A model generated the notes under the pieces. It saw only the letters and a list, made by a program, of their open reading frames with translations, was not told where the DNA came from and searched no databases. A DNA stretch of 64,000 nt from Allomuricauda sp. TY007 (GTDB lineage: Bacteria > Bacteroidota > Bacteroidia > Flavobacteriales > Flavobacteriaceae), in assembly GCF_010468565.1 (NCBI RefSeq), contig NZ_WUEG01000007.1:1-64000 (forward strand). The letters run 5' to 3'. Below, one piece after another: positions 26,201-35,593 of this stretch. Numbering within the stretch: position 1 is the stretch's first letter; every line of letters begins with the position of its first letter. The position numbers and the translations under genes are program-made.

Positions 26201-26659
26201 AGGAAGGTTTAAATCGGGAACGGCATTATCACATCGTTTCACTAAATCGTTGATCATTCCTTGAAGCCCCATTTCCCTACCATCGTCCGGAGAATAAATT
26301 CGTTCAATCCCATAATCCATCAACTCCTTAATTTCTTCTGGAAGGATGACACCTCCGCCACCACCAAAGATTTTGATGTGCGCTGCGCCTCTTTCCTTCA
26401 ACAAATCAAACATATACCTAAAATACTCATTGTGCCCTCCTTGGTAAGAGGTCATTGCTATGGCATTAGCATCCTCTTGAATGGCACAATCCACCACTTC
26501 GGCCACGCTCCTATCGTGCCCCAAATGAATCACTTCGACCCCTGTAGCTTGGATAATCCTTCTCATAATATTGATGGCTGCATCGTGTCCATCGAACAGA
26601 GAAGCTGCGGTTACAATTCTGATTTTATGTTTAGGGGTGTAGGGTTTAATTTGTTCCAT
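23201..26659 (-). CDS. icmF: fused isobutyryl-CoA mutase (IcmF)
   Basis: An adenosylcobalamin enzyme of 1152 residues that interconverts isobutyryl-CoA and butyryl-CoA, in the order B12 domain, G-protein chaperone, mutase. B12 binding (1-150): FDGHDAAIN supplies the axial His, then the Gly-rich [10 protein letters not shown] domain (200-430): Walker [14 protein letters not shown] as the NKxD guanine motif. Mutase barrel (560-1090): [20 protein letters not shown] and [15 protein letters not shown]; the F and Q at these substrate sites fit IcmF, not methylmalonyl-CoA mutase. The start [12 protein letters not shown] at 26659 is preferred over a longer frame from 26776. No cobalamin riboswitch is seen upstream. 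Confidence 0.93.
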   Translation of the reverse strand: MEQIKPYTPKHKIRIVTAASLFDGHDAAINIMRRIIQATGVEVIHLGHDRSVAEVVDCAIQEDANAIAMTSYQGGHNEYFRYMFDLLKERGAAHIKIFGGGGGVILPEEIKELMDYGIERIYSPDDGREMGLQGMINDLVKRCDNAVPDLNLPKGKSLENELEKKHPNTLARLISLAENRHKEYEKFQQEIEQRQANVPVLGITGTGGAGKSSLVDELVRRFLMDFPDKHIGIVSVDPSKRKTGGALLGDRIRMNAINSDRVYMRSLATRQSNLALSKHVSEAVQVLKAAKYDLIILETSGIGQSDTEILEHSDISLYVMTPEFGAATQLEKIDMLDFADIVAINKFDKRGALDALRDVKKQYARNHGLWHANEDELPIYGTIASQFNDPGMNNLYKKVMDTLVEKVGSSLESTIEITQEVAEKIYVIPPARTRYLSEIAENNRGYDAKAKEESKIAQKLYGIFLTLASTLEIDQEQAEKLFLDKSGLNEEEIQSYLKSDKSKEFISLLIKEFDKVKMHLNPHYWEAILKWKEKVARYKAEIYSFKVRDKEVKIKTHTESLSHSQIPKVSLPKYQAWGDVLQWILQENVPGEFPYTAGLYPFKREGEDPTRMFAGEGGPERTNRRFHYVSMDMPAKRLSTAFDSVTLYGNDPDHRPDIYGKIGNAGVSICCLDDAKKLYSGFDLSSPMTSVSMTINGPAPMLLAFFMNAAIDQNCEKYIKENGLQKKVEDKIKTIFKEKGIAQPQYYGELPEGNNGLGLMLLGVTGDQVLPKEVYQEIKAKTLNQVRGTVQADILKEDQAQNTCIFSTEFALRLMGDVQEYFIEQQVRNFYSVSISGYHIAEAGANPITQLAFTLSNGFTYVEYYLSRGMDINKFGPNLSFFFSNGVDPEYAVIGRVARRIWSKALKEKYGANPRAQMLKYHIQTSGRSLHAQEIDFNDIRTTLQALYAIYDNCNSLHTNAYDEAITTPTEESVRRAMAIQLIINKELGLAKNENPIQGSFIIEELTDLVEEAVLMEFDRITERGGVLGAMETMYQRSKIQEESLHYETLKHSGEYPIIGVNTFLSSKGSPTILPAEVIRATETEKENQIKTLQNLHKREAGEAAKQLNELQEAAINNENIFATLMEAAKYCSLGQITEALFQVGGQYRRNM

Positions 26660-26801
26660 CTGCAATAAAAGGTCTGTTTTCGCCCTGCAATTTACAGAAA
26701 ATGCAAATGAAAATTGGTTTTGATTAAGATTATACAAAAAATAATAAAAGTTTGGACTTCCTTTTTTGAATACCATAATTTTATCCGTTCAAACATGTTC
26801 A

Positions 26802-27650
26802 ATGAAACTGACCATTCTTATCAATTGCCCGGACCAATCTGGAATCATTCGTTCCGTAACTACCTTTATCCATCAGCAAAAAGGAAATGTTGTGTACCTT
26901 GACCAACATGTGGACAAACAGGCGGGCGTATTTTTTATGCGTTTGAAGAGTGAATTTGAACAGGAATTGGACCTACCCAAGTTCAAAGAAGATTTCGGTC
27001 AGGGGTTGGCTACTGATTTTAACATGGAATGGGATGCATATACGGATGAGTACAGACCAAAAATGGCCGTTTTTGTTTCCAAGTACAATCATTGCCTATA
27101 CGATTTGCTAAGCCGATACAACTCTGGCGAATTATCTGTGGACATTCCTTTTATTTTGAGCAACCACAAGGATTTGGAGTATGTGGCAGAGCAGTTCAAT
27201 ATTCCGTATTTCCACATTCCCGTAACCAAAGAAAATAAAGCAGAGGCCGAAGACAAGCAGCTCGAACTTTTAGAGCGATACGGCGTTGATTTTATTGTTT
27301 TGGCCAGATATATGCAAATAGTATCACCAAAGGTGATTGATGAATTCCCTCAGAAAATCATTAATATCCATCACTCTTTTTTACCTGCTTTTGCAGGGGC
27401 AAAACCCTATCACGCTGCTTTTGAAAGAGGTGTGAAAATTATCGGTGCCACCAGCCATTATGTGACCGAGGATTTGGACGCAGGCCCTATTATTGAACAA
27501 GATGTTACCACAGTTTCGCATACGCATTCCGTTAAGGATTTTATTGCAAAAGGCAGGGATTTGGAACGTATAGTTCTTTCCCGCGCCGTACAACTTCATG
27601 TAGCAAGAAAAACTATGGTCTACAACAATAAGACCGTTATTTTCTCCTAA
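26802..27650 (+). CDS. purU: formyltetrahydrofolate deformylase
   Basis: A 282-residue PurU that hydrolyses 10-formyl-THF to formate and THF, balancing the one-carbon pool. An N-terminal ACT domain (1-80, LINCPDQSGIIRSVTTF) is followed by a formyltransferase-like domain with NHKDLEY, IPVTKENK, LARYMQIVS, the catalytic NIHHSFLPAF and GATSHYVTEDLDAGPII. The start MKLTILINCPDQ at 26802 was chosen by family fit; a longer frame begins 12 codons earlier at a weaker site. It is divergent from icmF, with 142 bp between them. Confidence 0.95.
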   Translation: MKLTILINCPDQSGIIRSVTTFIHQQKGNVVYLDQHVDKQAGVFFMRLKSEFEQELDLPKFKEDFGQGLATDFNMEWDAYTDEYRPKMAVFVSKYNHCLYDLLSRYNSGELSVDIPFILSNHKDLEYVAEQFNIPYFHIPVTKENKAEAEDKQLELLERYGVDFIVLARYMQIVSPKVIDEFPQKIINIHHSFLPAFAGAKPYHAAFERGVKIIGATSHYVTEDLDAGPIIEQDVTTVSHTHSVKDFIAKGRDLERIVLSRAVQLHVARKTMVYNNKTVIFS

Positions 27651-27653
27651 ATT

Positions 27654-27689
27654 CAACTACCTCGGGGCAGGTCCACGAGATATTCAAAC
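27654..27689. repeat. dispersed intergenic repeat, copy A
   Basis: A 36-bp unit starting CAACTACCTCGGGGCAGG and ending TATTCAAAC directly after purU. A second copy lies at 35494-35529 with 30 of 36 bases equal. Both contain an ACCTCG.../CGAG(G/A)T inverted repeat that can form a hairpin. Confidence 0.7.
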
Positions 27690-27755
27690 CAGCAAACCTT
27701 AAAGCCTTTTCGACGCAGAGCATTGGGGATTTCAACCCATTTTATGGGATTAAAG

Positions 27756-27787
27756 TTTGTCCACGATAATGTTTTATTTTACTTTCC
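27756..27787 (+). promoter_or_regulatory. possible promoter of the MFS-GH65 operon
   Basis: TTTG at 27756-27759 is followed, 20 bases later, by TACTTTCC (27780-27787), a near match to TAnnTTTG, about 60 bases before the MFS start. Confidence 0.3.
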
Positions 27788-27846
27788 CTAAAAGTATTCT
27801 AAAACGATATAAGCTGTTCAAATTGTGTATTTAACACTCTATCACA

Positions 27847-29196
27847 ATGTTTCAAAAGCGTAGATTAAGTTTCTGGGAAATCTGGAACCTCAGTTTCGGA
27901 TTCCTTGGAATTCAGATGGGCTTTGCCCTCCAAAATGCCAATGCCAGTAGAATTCTCCAAAGCTTTGGCGCCGACGTCCACGAACTTTCTTGGTTTTGGA
28001 TCGTTGCTCCACTTACCGGACTTATTGTACAACCTATTGTAGGTTATTACAGCGACAAGACTTGGACTAGGTTGGGGCGCAGAAGACCTTATTTTCTGAC
28101 GGGTGCCCTTTTGGCTTCATTGGGGCTCATTTTTATGCCCAATGCGGATATGTTCACCGCTCTTTTGCCCTCACTCTGGGTTGGGGCCGGTATGCTTATG
28201 GTGATGGATGCCTCTTTCAACATTGCCATGGAGCCTTTCCGGGCTTTGATAGCAGATATATTGCCATCGGACCAACGGACTTTAGGGTACAGTGTTCAAA
28301 CCGTTCTTATTGGTGTAGGGGCAGTTATAGGTTCTTGGTTGCCCTACGCTTTGACGAATTGGGCAGGAATCAGCAATACGGCTGCGGCGGGAGAAGTTCC
28401 TTTGAACTTACTGCTTTCCTTTGTAATAGGTGCATTGGTGCTCATTATTAGTGTGGCAGTTACAGTGTTTACTACAAAAGAGTACACTCCCAAGGAAATG
28501 GCTCTTTTAAACCAAAACGAAAAAGTCAAGGAACCGGAAAAATCCACAGGCGGCCTAATCGATATATTTACCGATTTTGCCAAAATGCCAAAGACCATGC
28601 GTCAATTAAGCTGGGTGCAGTTCTTTTCCTGGTTTGGGCTATTTGGGCTTTGGGTGTTTGCCACTCCGGCCATTGCTGGTCATATTTATGGTCTAGATCC
28701 CAACAATAGTCAAAGTACAGCCTATCAAAATGCTGGTGATTGGGTGGGGATATTGTTCGGGGTATACAATGGGGTTTCCGCCATTTTTGCCTTTTTCTTG
28801 CCTGCAATTGCCAAAAAAATTGGACGTAAAAAAACCCATGCCATATCATTGATTATCGGTGCCCTTGGTTTTCTGTCCATTTATATTATGCCGAACGAAA
28901 ATTGGTTGATACTTTCCATGCTAGGCATCGGAGTTGCATGGGCCAGTATCTTGGCAATGCCCTACGCTATATTGGCTGGGGCCATTCCTCCTCAAAAAAT
29001 GGGCGTTTACATGGGTATTTTCAATTTTTTTATTGTAATCCCACAAATCATAAACGCATTGGTTGGAGGTCCTATGGTACAGTTTCTCTATAATGGACAA
29101 CCCATTTTTGCTTTGATGACAAGTGGCGTGGCTTTTTTAATTGCAGCCCTATTGGTTTCCAGAGTCGATGATTTAGATGATATGCCCTCGATTTAA
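27847..29196 (+). CDS. MFS sugar transporter
   Basis: A 449-residue major facilitator protein of 12 helices, of the type close to SLC45/glycoside-cation symporters found next to bacterial maltose genes. The N-terminal signature WNLSFGFLGIQMGFALQNAN and VQPIVGYYSDKTWTRLGRRRPY (loop 2-3 MFS motif) are clear. It probably takes up maltose or a similar alpha-glucoside by cation symport, since the next gene on the same strand is a GH65 phosphorylase 71 bp downstream. Confidence 0.88.
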   Translation: MFQKRRLSFWEIWNLSFGFLGIQMGFALQNANASRILQSFGADVHELSWFWIVAPLTGLIVQPIVGYYSDKTWTRLGRRRPYFLTGALLASLGLIFMPNADMFTALLPSLWVGAGMLMVMDASFNIAMEPFRALIADILPSDQRTLGYSVQTVLIGVGAVIGSWLPYALTNWAGISNTAAAGEVPLNLLLSFVIGALVLIISVAVTVFTTKEYTPKEMALLNQNEKVKEPEKSTGGLIDIFTDFAKMPKTMRQLSWVQFFSWFGLFGLWVFATPAIAGHIYGLDPNNSQSTAYQNAGDWVGILFGVYNGVSAIFAFFLPAIAKKIGRKKTHAISLIIGALGFLSIYIMPNENWLILSMLGIGVAWASILAMPYAILAGAIPPQKMGVYMGIFNFFIVIPQIINALVGGPMVQFLYNGQPIFALMTSGVAFLIAALLVSRVDDLDDMPSI

Positions 29197-29267
29197 CCCA
29201 AAAATTGGGTAACCTTGATAAAAACACAGGTTTAAAACAATCAAATAACAAGTCAATTAATAGTTAA

Positions 29268-31556
29268 ATGAATCAAGATTACATACAGCCCACACCTTGG
29301 AGCCTTATTGAAGAAGGTTTCGATAAAGAACGCGTCAAATCTTCCGAGAGTTTATTCAGTATTGGAAATGGAGCCATGGGCCAACGTGCCAATTTTGAAG
29401 AATCCTATTCTGGCCCTACCTTCCAAGGCAGCTATATCGGTGGAGTGTATTATCCCGATAAAACCCGTGTAGGATGGTGGAAAAATGGTTATCCCGAGTA
29501 TTTTGCCAAAGTATTGAACGCTCCAAATTGGATCGGTATCGATGTTGAGATTGATGGAAGATCTTTGGATTTGGCCACCTGCTCCAACGTTAAAAATTTT
29601 AAGCGCGAACTGAATATGAAAGAGGGTTGGTACCAAAGAAGCTTTGTCGCCACACCCCCTAACAACATTGAACTTGAAGTCGTCGTCACACGATTTTTGA
29701 GTCTATCGCATGATGAAGTCGGAGCCATTAAGTTTGATATCACTCCGCTTAATACAGACGCATCAATTGTTTTTAAACCCTATGTCGATGCGGGGATTAC
29801 CAATGAGGACAGCAACTGGGACGACAAGTTTTGGAACACTACAAAGGTAACATCAGAAAAAAACAGGGCCTTTATTGAGTCCCACACCATGAAAACACAT
29901 TTTAATGTGTGCACTTTTATGCAGACCCATTTGGTGCATGGCGACAACATAAAAACTACACCCGATTCCGAGAACAAAGAAGAACTTTCCATTGGCTTCG
30001 AATTTGCTCAGAAGGTAAAGAAAGGAGAAAAAGTGAGTTTATTCAAATACGGAGGGTACACGGTAGACCGAAACCATGACGCGAACAAATTAATGGAAGC
30101 TGCCAACGTTGTTTTGGACGAAGTATCTTCCCTTGGGTTTGATGGACTTCTGAAAGAACAGAAAAAAGCTTGGGCACAAGTTTGGGAAATGAGCGATATC
30201 CATATCGAAGGCGATGTAAAAGCACAACAAGGTATCCGTTTCAATATTTTTCAACTGAATCAGACCTACACGGGAACAGATTCTAAATTGAATATTGGCC
30301 CCAAAGGTTTTACAGGAGAAAAATATGGTGGTAGCACCTATTGGGATACCGAGGCATACTGCCTTCCTTTCTATATGGCGACCAAGAATCAAGAAGTAGC
30401 CCGAAAATTGCTCAAATACAGGTACAACCATTTAGAAAAAGCCATTGAAAACGCTGAAAAGCTAGGTTTTAAAAACGGAGCAGCCCTCTATCCAATGGTG
30501 ACCATGAATGGTGAAGAATGCCACAATGAATGGGAAATCACCTTTGAGGAAATCCATAGAAACGGTGCCATAGCCTATGCCATTTATAACTATACAAGAT
30601 ACACCCAAGACTATAGCTATGTTCCAGAAATGGGGCTAGAGGTTCTAATTGGAATAGCCCGTTTTTGGCAGCAGCGCGTCAACTGGTCCGAAAACCGCAA
30701 CAAATATGTGATGTTGGGAGTAACCGGGCCCAATGAGTACGAAAACAACGTTCATAACAACTGGTACACCAACTATATGGCCAAATGGTGTTTGGAATAT
30801 ACTTTGGAGCAATTAAATTATGTGCTGCAGGGGTATCCCAACGACTACAAAAGAGTTTTGGAAAAAACCCAATTGAGCAACGACGAAACTGGATTATGGA
30901 AAAAAGTAGCCGCCCACATGTACTTGCCCTATTCCGAAGAACATGGAGTCTACCTTCAGCAAGATGGGTTCTTGGACAAAGATTTGGTTCGCGTGGCCAA
31001 GTTGAACAAAAAAGAACGCCCCATTAACCAACATTGGAGCTGGGACCGCATTCTAAGATCTCCGTACATTAAGCAGGCCGATACCTTGCAAGGGTTTTAT
31101 TTTTTCGAAGACCATTTTACAGAACAAGAATTGGAAAAGCATTTCGATTTTTATGAGCCGTTCACTGTTCATGAATCTTCATTATCACCCTGTGTACACG
31201 CTATTCAAGCTGCGAAATTGGACCGCATGGAGCAAGCCTACACCTTTTACCTCCGCACATCCAGATTGGATTTGGACGATTACAACAAGGAGGTTGAAGA
31301 AGGACTTCATATTACCTCGATGGCCGGTACTTGGATGAGTATTGTTGAAGGCTTCGGAGGTATGAGAGTGAAATATGGAAAGCTTTGCTTTGCTCCAAAA
31401 ATCCCGGAACAATGGGAAAAATATTCATTTAAGATAAATTTTAGAGGTAGGATTTTAAAAGTGACCATAACCCAAAAGGGAGCTAATTTTGATATTGACG
31501 CTGGCGAACCTCTAGAAATCCTCGTCAATGAAAAACCAATTACTTTATCCACTTAA
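29268..31556 (+). CDS. GH65 disaccharide phosphorylase (maltose phosphorylase-like)
   Basis: A 762-residue inverting glycoside phosphorylase. An N-terminal beta-sandwich (1-270) precedes the (alpha/alpha)6 barrel and a small C-terminal beta domain. Key segments are GGSTYWDTEAYCLPFY near 365, the catalytic acid region NGEECHNEWEITFEEIHRNG near 425, LGVTGPNEYENNVHNN near 485 and the phosphate-site region RVAKLNKKERPINQHWSWDR with HESSLSPCVHA further on. It would split maltose (or kojibiose/trehalose-type sugars) into beta-glucose-1-phosphate and glucose; the linkage specificity cannot be read with certainty. No beta-phosphoglucomutase gene accompanies it. Confidence 0.9.
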   Translation: MNQDYIQPTPWSLIEEGFDKERVKSSESLFSIGNGAMGQRANFEESYSGPTFQGSYIGGVYYPDKTRVGWWKNGYPEYFAKVLNAPNWIGIDVEIDGRSLDLATCSNVKNFKRELNMKEGWYQRSFVATPPNNIELEVVVTRFLSLSHDEVGAIKFDITPLNTDASIVFKPYVDAGITNEDSNWDDKFWNTTKVTSEKNRAFIESHTMKTHFNVCTFMQTHLVHGDNIKTTPDSENKEELSIGFEFAQKVKKGEKVSLFKYGGYTVDRNHDANKLMEAANVVLDEVSSLGFDGLLKEQKKAWAQVWEMSDIHIEGDVKAQQGIRFNIFQLNQTYTGTDSKLNIGPKGFTGEKYGGSTYWDTEAYCLPFYMATKNQEVARKLLKYRYNHLEKAIENAEKLGFKNGAALYPMVTMNGEECHNEWEITFEEIHRNGAIAYAIYNYTRYTQDYSYVPEMGLEVLIGIARFWQQRVNWSENRNKYVMLGVTGPNEYENNVHNNWYTNYMAKWCLEYTLEQLNYVLQGYPNDYKRVLEKTQLSNDETGLWKKVAAHMYLPYSEEHGVYLQQDGFLDKDLVRVAKLNKKERPINQHWSWDRILRSPYIKQADTLQGFYFFEDHFTEQELEKHFDFYEPFTVHESSLSPCVHAIQAAKLDRMEQAYTFYLRTSRLDLDDYNKEVEEGLHITSMAGTWMSIVEGFGGMRVKYGKLCFAPKIPEQWEKYSFKINFRGRILKVTITQKGANFDIDAGEPLEILVNEKPITLST

Positions 31557-31675
31557 TTCATCAAAGAAAAGAACACGACAATGTATGGACTTAGGTGATT
31601 TCAGCTAAAAATTTATAAAAAAAGGCGATTTTAAGGGCATTCGAAGTATTTTCACATCAACTTTAAAATTTAACC

Positions 31676-32380
31676 ATGAAAAGATTATTGCTATGCGTTT
31701 TGGTGTTTCAGCTCGTGGGGTGTGCGGAACTCCAGCAAGTTGTAAACCAATTGCCCCAAGGAACCACAGGAATCGGGAATGCCGAAATAGCACAAGGATT
31801 ACGGGAAGCCCTGAACATGGGCATTGAAAAACAAGTGGACAAGCTAGCTCTGGAAAACGGTTTTTTTAGGAACGAGCTTGTAAAGATCTTGCTTCCGGAA
31901 GAATTACAAAAAGTGGACAAAACCTTGCGTGATGTTGGCTTGTCCAGTTTGGCGGATGAAGGCTTGAGAATAATAAACCGTGCCGCAGAGGATGCTGTTG
32001 GCGAAGCCACTCCAATATTTGTGGATGCGGTAAAGGGCATCACTTTCAATGATGCCAAACAAATTCTTTTGGGGAACGACAATGCTGCGACCCAGTATTT
32101 ACAACGGGCCACTAAAACACAATTGTACAACAAATTCAATCCGGTCATCAAAAACTCGTTCCAAAAAGTAGGGGCCGACCAAATCTGGAGCAATATCATA
32201 ACAAAGTACAACAGCCTGCCGTTGACCAATGATGTAAACCCGGATTTAACGGATTATACCACCAACAAAGCTTTGGAAGGTGTATATACGATGATTGCTG
32301 TGGAAGAAAAGGAAATTAGGACAAAAGTTTCGTCAAGAACAACAGATTTGTTAAAAAAGGTGTTCGCTCTTCAGGATTAA
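31676..32380 (+). CDS. DUF4197 lipoprotein
   Basis: A 234-residue lipoprotein with lipobox QLVGCAEL. The body is the DUF4197 domain: GIGNAEIAQGLREALNMGIEKQV, then KILLPEELQKVDKTLRDVGL, VKGITFNDAKQILLGNDNAATQY, and YTTNKALEGVYTMIAVEEKEIR near the C-terminus. Predicted all-helical and periplasmic; role unknown. It is separated by 119 bp from the GH65 gene, so it is probably its own unit, and is followed by 185 bp of non-coding DNA. Confidence 0.92.
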   Translation: MKRLLLCVLVFQLVGCAELQQVVNQLPQGTTGIGNAEIAQGLREALNMGIEKQVDKLALENGFFRNELVKILLPEELQKVDKTLRDVGLSSLADEGLRIINRAAEDAVGEATPIFVDAVKGITFNDAKQILLGNDNAATQYLQRATKTQLYNKFNPVIKNSFQKVGADQIWSNIITKYNSLPLTNDVNPDLTDYTTNKALEGVYTMIAVEEKEIRTKVSSRTTDLLKKVFALQD

Positions 32381-32550
32381 TCATAATTTTTTGATAAAAA
32401 CGCAATAACTCAAAAATTAAAACGTTATAAACTCAATAATTAAGAATAATTATAACAAAATCCTAAAGTTAAATTAACCTTGGTCTGAAGGTTAAACTTG
32501 AATTTTGTACAAGTTATCTGAGTTAGCATTTTTTTGAGTTAGTTAGTTTA

Positions 32551-32582
32551 AAAACCGGTGTTCTTCACCGGTTTTTTGTTTT
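32551..32582. terminator. hairpin terminator overlapping a stop codon
   Basis: AAAACCGGTG and CACCGGTTTT form a perfect 10-bp stem with a 5-base loop, followed by TTGTTTT on the plus strand and a T-rich run on the minus strand. The minus-strand gene's stop codon (TGA at 32565-32567) lies inside the hairpin. Confidence 0.85.
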
Positions 32583-33086
32583 CTGAACTTTTCGGTAAAG
32601 TCCATCAAAAACAATTGAGACACTGTTCCCTTCTCCGAGAACCTGCCATAATTGCCTCACGGTTCCATCATCGTTTTTGGTCCATGTGATTCGATTTATA
32701 AAGGTTTTACCATCCTTTTCAAACTCCTCCGAAACCAAAATCATCTGGTTATCCACCTTATTGCCCCTCAATTTTAGAACATCCCCAGCATTGTCCACCC
32801 ACAATTGCTCCCACTGATTAATTTCTGCATTGTAAAAATTAAGACTGGTTCCCGTATATCCTGCTTTGGCACTTGTCCATTTCTCGTGGATAACACAGCC
32901 ATCTTGTCCCTTACTGATCATACTGGACCCGGCTGGGCTTCCATCCTTTGAATTGACCACATTCCATTCTCCTATCCAAAAATCAAAAGCCCTGTGATTT
33001 TCCGTACAGCAATTGCAACTGTCATCATTTTGGGCATATAGAACAAACTGAAGTAAAATGGTCAGGGTCAAGACAGATTTCCTCAT
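32565..33086 (-). CDS. secreted DUF1579-like/lipocalin-type protein
   Basis: A 173-residue protein starting MRKSVLTLTILLQFVLYAQ, a typical signal peptide; an ATG three codons earlier (33095) is also possible. The mature part has a C-rich start (DDSCNCCTENHRAFDF) and then the FDFWIGEWNV motif common to DUF1579-like and other lipocalin-like domains, with many beta-strands to the end. It is expected outside the cytoplasm and may bind a small hydrophobic ligand. No gene neighbour gives a hint. Confidence 0.7.
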   Translation of the reverse strand: MRKSVLTLTILLQFVLYAQNDDSCNCCTENHRAFDFWIGEWNVVNSKDGSPAGSSMISKGQDGCVIHEKWTSAKAGYTGTSLNFYNAEINQWEQLWVDNAGDVLKLRGNKVDNQMILVSEEFEKDGKTFINRITWTKNDDGTVRQLWQVLGEGNSVSIVFDGLYRKVQKTKNR

Positions 33087-33260
33087 GATGAGCATAATTT
33101 TTTATCAAAAAAGGACTCCTTTTAAAGGTACGTTAATTTTATCCGACCTAAATGTAATCTATCAAGCCAGTTAGGAACCCATACGTTAAATTTTAGATAA
33201 ATTACCTGATTTATAGATGTATACCACCCTTGGGCATAATCCACAAGCCCGTTTTGAACG

Positions 33261-33268
33261 TATCTTTG
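33261..33268 (+). promoter_or_regulatory. predicted -7 box of the 63-residue protein
   Basis: TATCTTTG exactly fits TAnnTTTG and lies 22 bases before the ATG at 33291. No good -33 box is seen. Confidence 0.35.
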
Positions 33269-33290
33269 TTATTAACAAATCTTGAGAGCT

Positions 33291-33482
33291 ATGAATAATC
33301 AGTATTGTAAAGTTGGATCGGTCACGCCCATCACAGGTTTAAGCCAAGCAGCCTCGGTTTTGGAGGTAATGCACCAAAATTTTATGGAAAAGGCCGCTAG
33401 TGTTGCCGGTAAGGATAATCAATTGGGTGAATTCTTTAAAAGTAAAGCACAGAGCATTAAAAAAGTATTGGAAAGCCTGTAA
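33291..33482 (+). CDS. small conserved-looking protein, unknown function
   Basis: A 63-residue cytoplasmic protein starting MNNQYCKVGSVTPITGLSQA. Two helices are predicted (about 20-40 and 45-63). The ATG is preceded by a TAnnTTTG box, which supports it over the TTG three codons upstream. It converges on pyrF, with 8 bases between the two stops. No domain recognised. Confidence 0.55.
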   Translation: MNNQYCKVGSVTPITGLSQAASVLEVMHQNFMEKAASVAGKDNQLGEFFKSKAQSIKKVLESL

Positions 33483-33490
33483 ACTGAACC

Positions 33491-34312
33491 TTATTTCTGT
33501 TTAGACAGTTCAATTTCCATTTGCTGCTGGATTTCCTGTGCCTTATTCGTAGCTACTTCGGCAAAATCCAAATCGGTGGAGGCATACAAAATGCCCCGGG
33601 AGGAATTTACCAGCAAACCTACATCCTTGGTAATTCCATACTTGCAAACTTCCTGCAAACTTCCTCCTTGCGCTCCCACTCCAGGTACCAACAAAAAACT
33701 TTCTGGAACAATTTTTCGAATATCTTCCAAATAAGTAGCCTTAGTCGCACCAACAACATACATTAACCGTTCCGAACCTTTGTAGGTTTTGGAAACGGAC
33801 AATACTTCTTTGTACAATTCCTGGCCATCTACATTTTTGGTCTGAAAATCAAAAGCACCTTGATTGGACGTAAGCGCCAATAAAATGGTATGCCTATCCT
33901 CAAATTCCAAAAAGGGTTCCACAGAATCTTTGCCCATGTATGGGGCAATGGTAATGGAATCAAAATCCATGGTCTCAAAAAATGCTTTGGCGTAGCGTGT
34001 GGAAGTATTCCCGATATCGCCTCGTTTTGCATCAGCTATGGTAAACATTTCTGGATGATTGGCATTCAAATATGCCATGGTTCGCTCCAAGGATTTCCAT
34101 CCTTCCAGACCGTAAGCCTCATAAAAAGCAATATTCGGTTTGTAGGCTACACAATACGGATGCGTAGCATCAATTATAGCTTTATTGAAAGCAAAAATGG
34201 GGTCTTCTTCTTTTAGAAGATGCTTTGGGATTTTATCCAAGTCCGTGTCGAGACCAACACAGAGAAACGATTTTTTTTGATGTATCTGGGCAATTAAATC
34301 TTCAATCTTCAT
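33491..34312 (-). CDS. pyrF: orotidine 5'-phosphate decarboxylase (group 2)
   Basis: A 273-residue PyrF of the longer group-2 type; makes UMP from OMP in pyrimidine synthesis. Signatures: [13 protein letters not shown] near the start, [10 protein letters not shown], the catalytic [17 protein letters not shown] near 95, and [11 protein letters not shown] near 215. It lies 42 bp after prfA on the same strand, an arrangement often seen in Flavobacteriaceae with purM further up. Confidence 0.96.
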   Translation of the reverse strand: MKIEDLIAQIHQKKSFLCVGLDTDLDKIPKHLLKEEDPIFAFNKAIIDATHPYCVAYKPNIAFYEAYGLEGWKSLERTMAYLNANHPEMFTIADAKRGDIGNTSTRYAKAFFETMDFDSITIAPYMGKDSVEPFLEFEDRHTILLALTSNQGAFDFQTKNVDGQELYKEVLSVSKTYKGSERLMYVVGATKATYLEDIRKIVPESFLLVPGVGAQGGSLQEVCKYGITKDVGLLVNSSRGILYASTDLDFAEVATNKAQEIQQQMEIELSKQK

Positions 34313-34354
34313 TTTGATGGATTCTCGACCGTACTTGAACTTGGTTTTAACAGC

Positions 34355-35431
34355 TTAAAATATCTCCGAGGCTTCTTTGAGTTTTTCCGTGTTTTCCACC
34401 AACATCAACTCATCGATGATTTTTTGGATATCCCCGTTGATGATGTTCTGTAAATCATAAAGGGTCAATCCAATTCTGTGATCGGTCACCCTACCCTGCG
34501 GATAATTGTAGGTGCGAATTTTTGCCGAACGGTCTCCACTACTTACCTGAGAGTTACGTTTAGCAGCATCTTCGGCCTGTTTTTTGGCCAATTCCATATC
34601 GTACAAACGGGCACGAAGCACTTTAAACGCCTTGTCCTTGTTCTTGTGTTGGGATTTTTCGTCCTGACATTGTGCCACAATCCCTGTGGGTTCGTGTGTT
34701 AAACGCACTGCTGAGTATGTCGTGTTCACCGATTGTCCACCAGGTCCAGAGGAACAGAAATAATCTATCCGTACATCTTTCGGATCTATTTGAACATCGA
34801 ACTCTTCCGCCTCGGGAATCACCATAACGGTAGCCGCACTCGTATGTACCCTACCTTGGGTTTCGGTCTGTGGTACACGTTGTACACGGTGCACCCCTGC
34901 CTCAAACTTTAGGGTTCCGTATACATCCTCGCCATTGACTTCAAAGTGGATTTCCTTGTATCCGCCACTGGTTCCTTCGCTCAAATCGATAACATTGGTC
35001 TTCCATCCTTTGGATTCACAGTATTTGGTGTACATACGGAACAGGTCACCCGCAAAAATACTGGCCTCATCGCCACCGGTTCCCGCACGAATTTCCATAA
35101 CCACGTTCTTTTCATCCTCGGGGTCCTTCGGAATCAAAAGGTATTTAATTTCTTCTTCCAATTTGGGCAAGGCACTCTTGGCCTCATCCAGTTGCATTTT
35201 GGCCATTTCCAACATTTCTGTATCACTACCGTCGGCAATAATCTCTTCTGCTTCCTGGATATTGTTGGTAAGGGCTATGTATTCGTCGCGTTTATCGCTG
35301 AGCAACTTCAAGTCTTTGTACTCTTTGTTCAGCTTTACGTACCTTTTTTGGTCCGCAATAATATCGGGTTGTATGATCAGGTCCGAAACCTCATCAAAAC
35401 GCTGTTTTACAATGTTGAGTTTGTCTAGCAT
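34355..35431 (-). CDS. prfA: peptide chain release factor 1
   Basis: A 358-residue RF1 reading UAA and UAG. The hydrolysis motif GGQ is in [18 protein letters not shown] (near residue 230). The release-factor domain has [24 protein letters not shown], and the PxT-type stop-recognition region lies around [20 protein letters not shown] (the PAT/PxT loop reads PQT). Length is standard. It is followed by pyrF after 42 bp. The upstream gap towards the DUF3570 gene contains a repeat. Confidence 0.96.
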   Translation of the reverse strand: MLDKLNIVKQRFDEVSDLIIQPDIIADQKRYVKLNKEYKDLKLLSDKRDEYIALTNNIQEAEEIIADGSDTEMLEMAKMQLDEAKSALPKLEEEIKYLLIPKDPEDEKNVVMEIRAGTGGDEASIFAGDLFRMYTKYCESKGWKTNVIDLSEGTSGGYKEIHFEVNGEDVYGTLKFEAGVHRVQRVPQTETQGRVHTSAATVMVIPEAEEFDVQIDPKDVRIDYFCSSGPGGQSVNTTYSAVRLTHEPTGIVAQCQDEKSQHKNKDKAFKVLRARLYDMELAKKQAEDAAKRNSQVSSGDRSAKIRTYNYPQGRVTDHRIGLTLYDLQNIINGDIQKIIDELMLVENTEKLKEASEIF

Positions 35432-35493
35432 AAATCAATCCTCCTAATGGGAATGCGAATTTACGATTTTTTCGTTGGATTATTTTTTAAAAT

Positions 35494-35529
35494 CAACTAC
35501 CTCGGAGCAAGCCAACGAGGTGTTCAAAC
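35494..35529. repeat. dispersed intergenic repeat, copy B
   Basis: The second copy of the 36-bp unit seen at 27654-27689. Here the ACCTCG/CGAGGT arms are perfect. It lies between prfA and the redox cassette. Confidence 0.7.
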
Positions 35530-35593
35530 GAATAAAATTAATTCATTCCGACCTAAAACACCGGAAAATCAAACCCACTATGAGAAATTGAGG

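Noticed and set aside
26660..26776. N-terminal extension of IcmF to 26776.
   Set aside because: The added 39 residues are hydrophobic and polar without relation to B12-binding domains, and family members start at [16 protein letters not shown] positions.
26660..26801. Cobalamin riboswitch upstream of icmF.
   Set aside because: The 142-bp divergent gap shows no conserved B12-box-like sequence (AAnnGGGAA... pattern not seen), though a degenerate form cannot be fully excluded by eye.
34946..35428. 160-residue plus-strand frame opposite prfA.
   Set aside because: It is a shadow of the prfA gene, which has a clear family match on the other strand.
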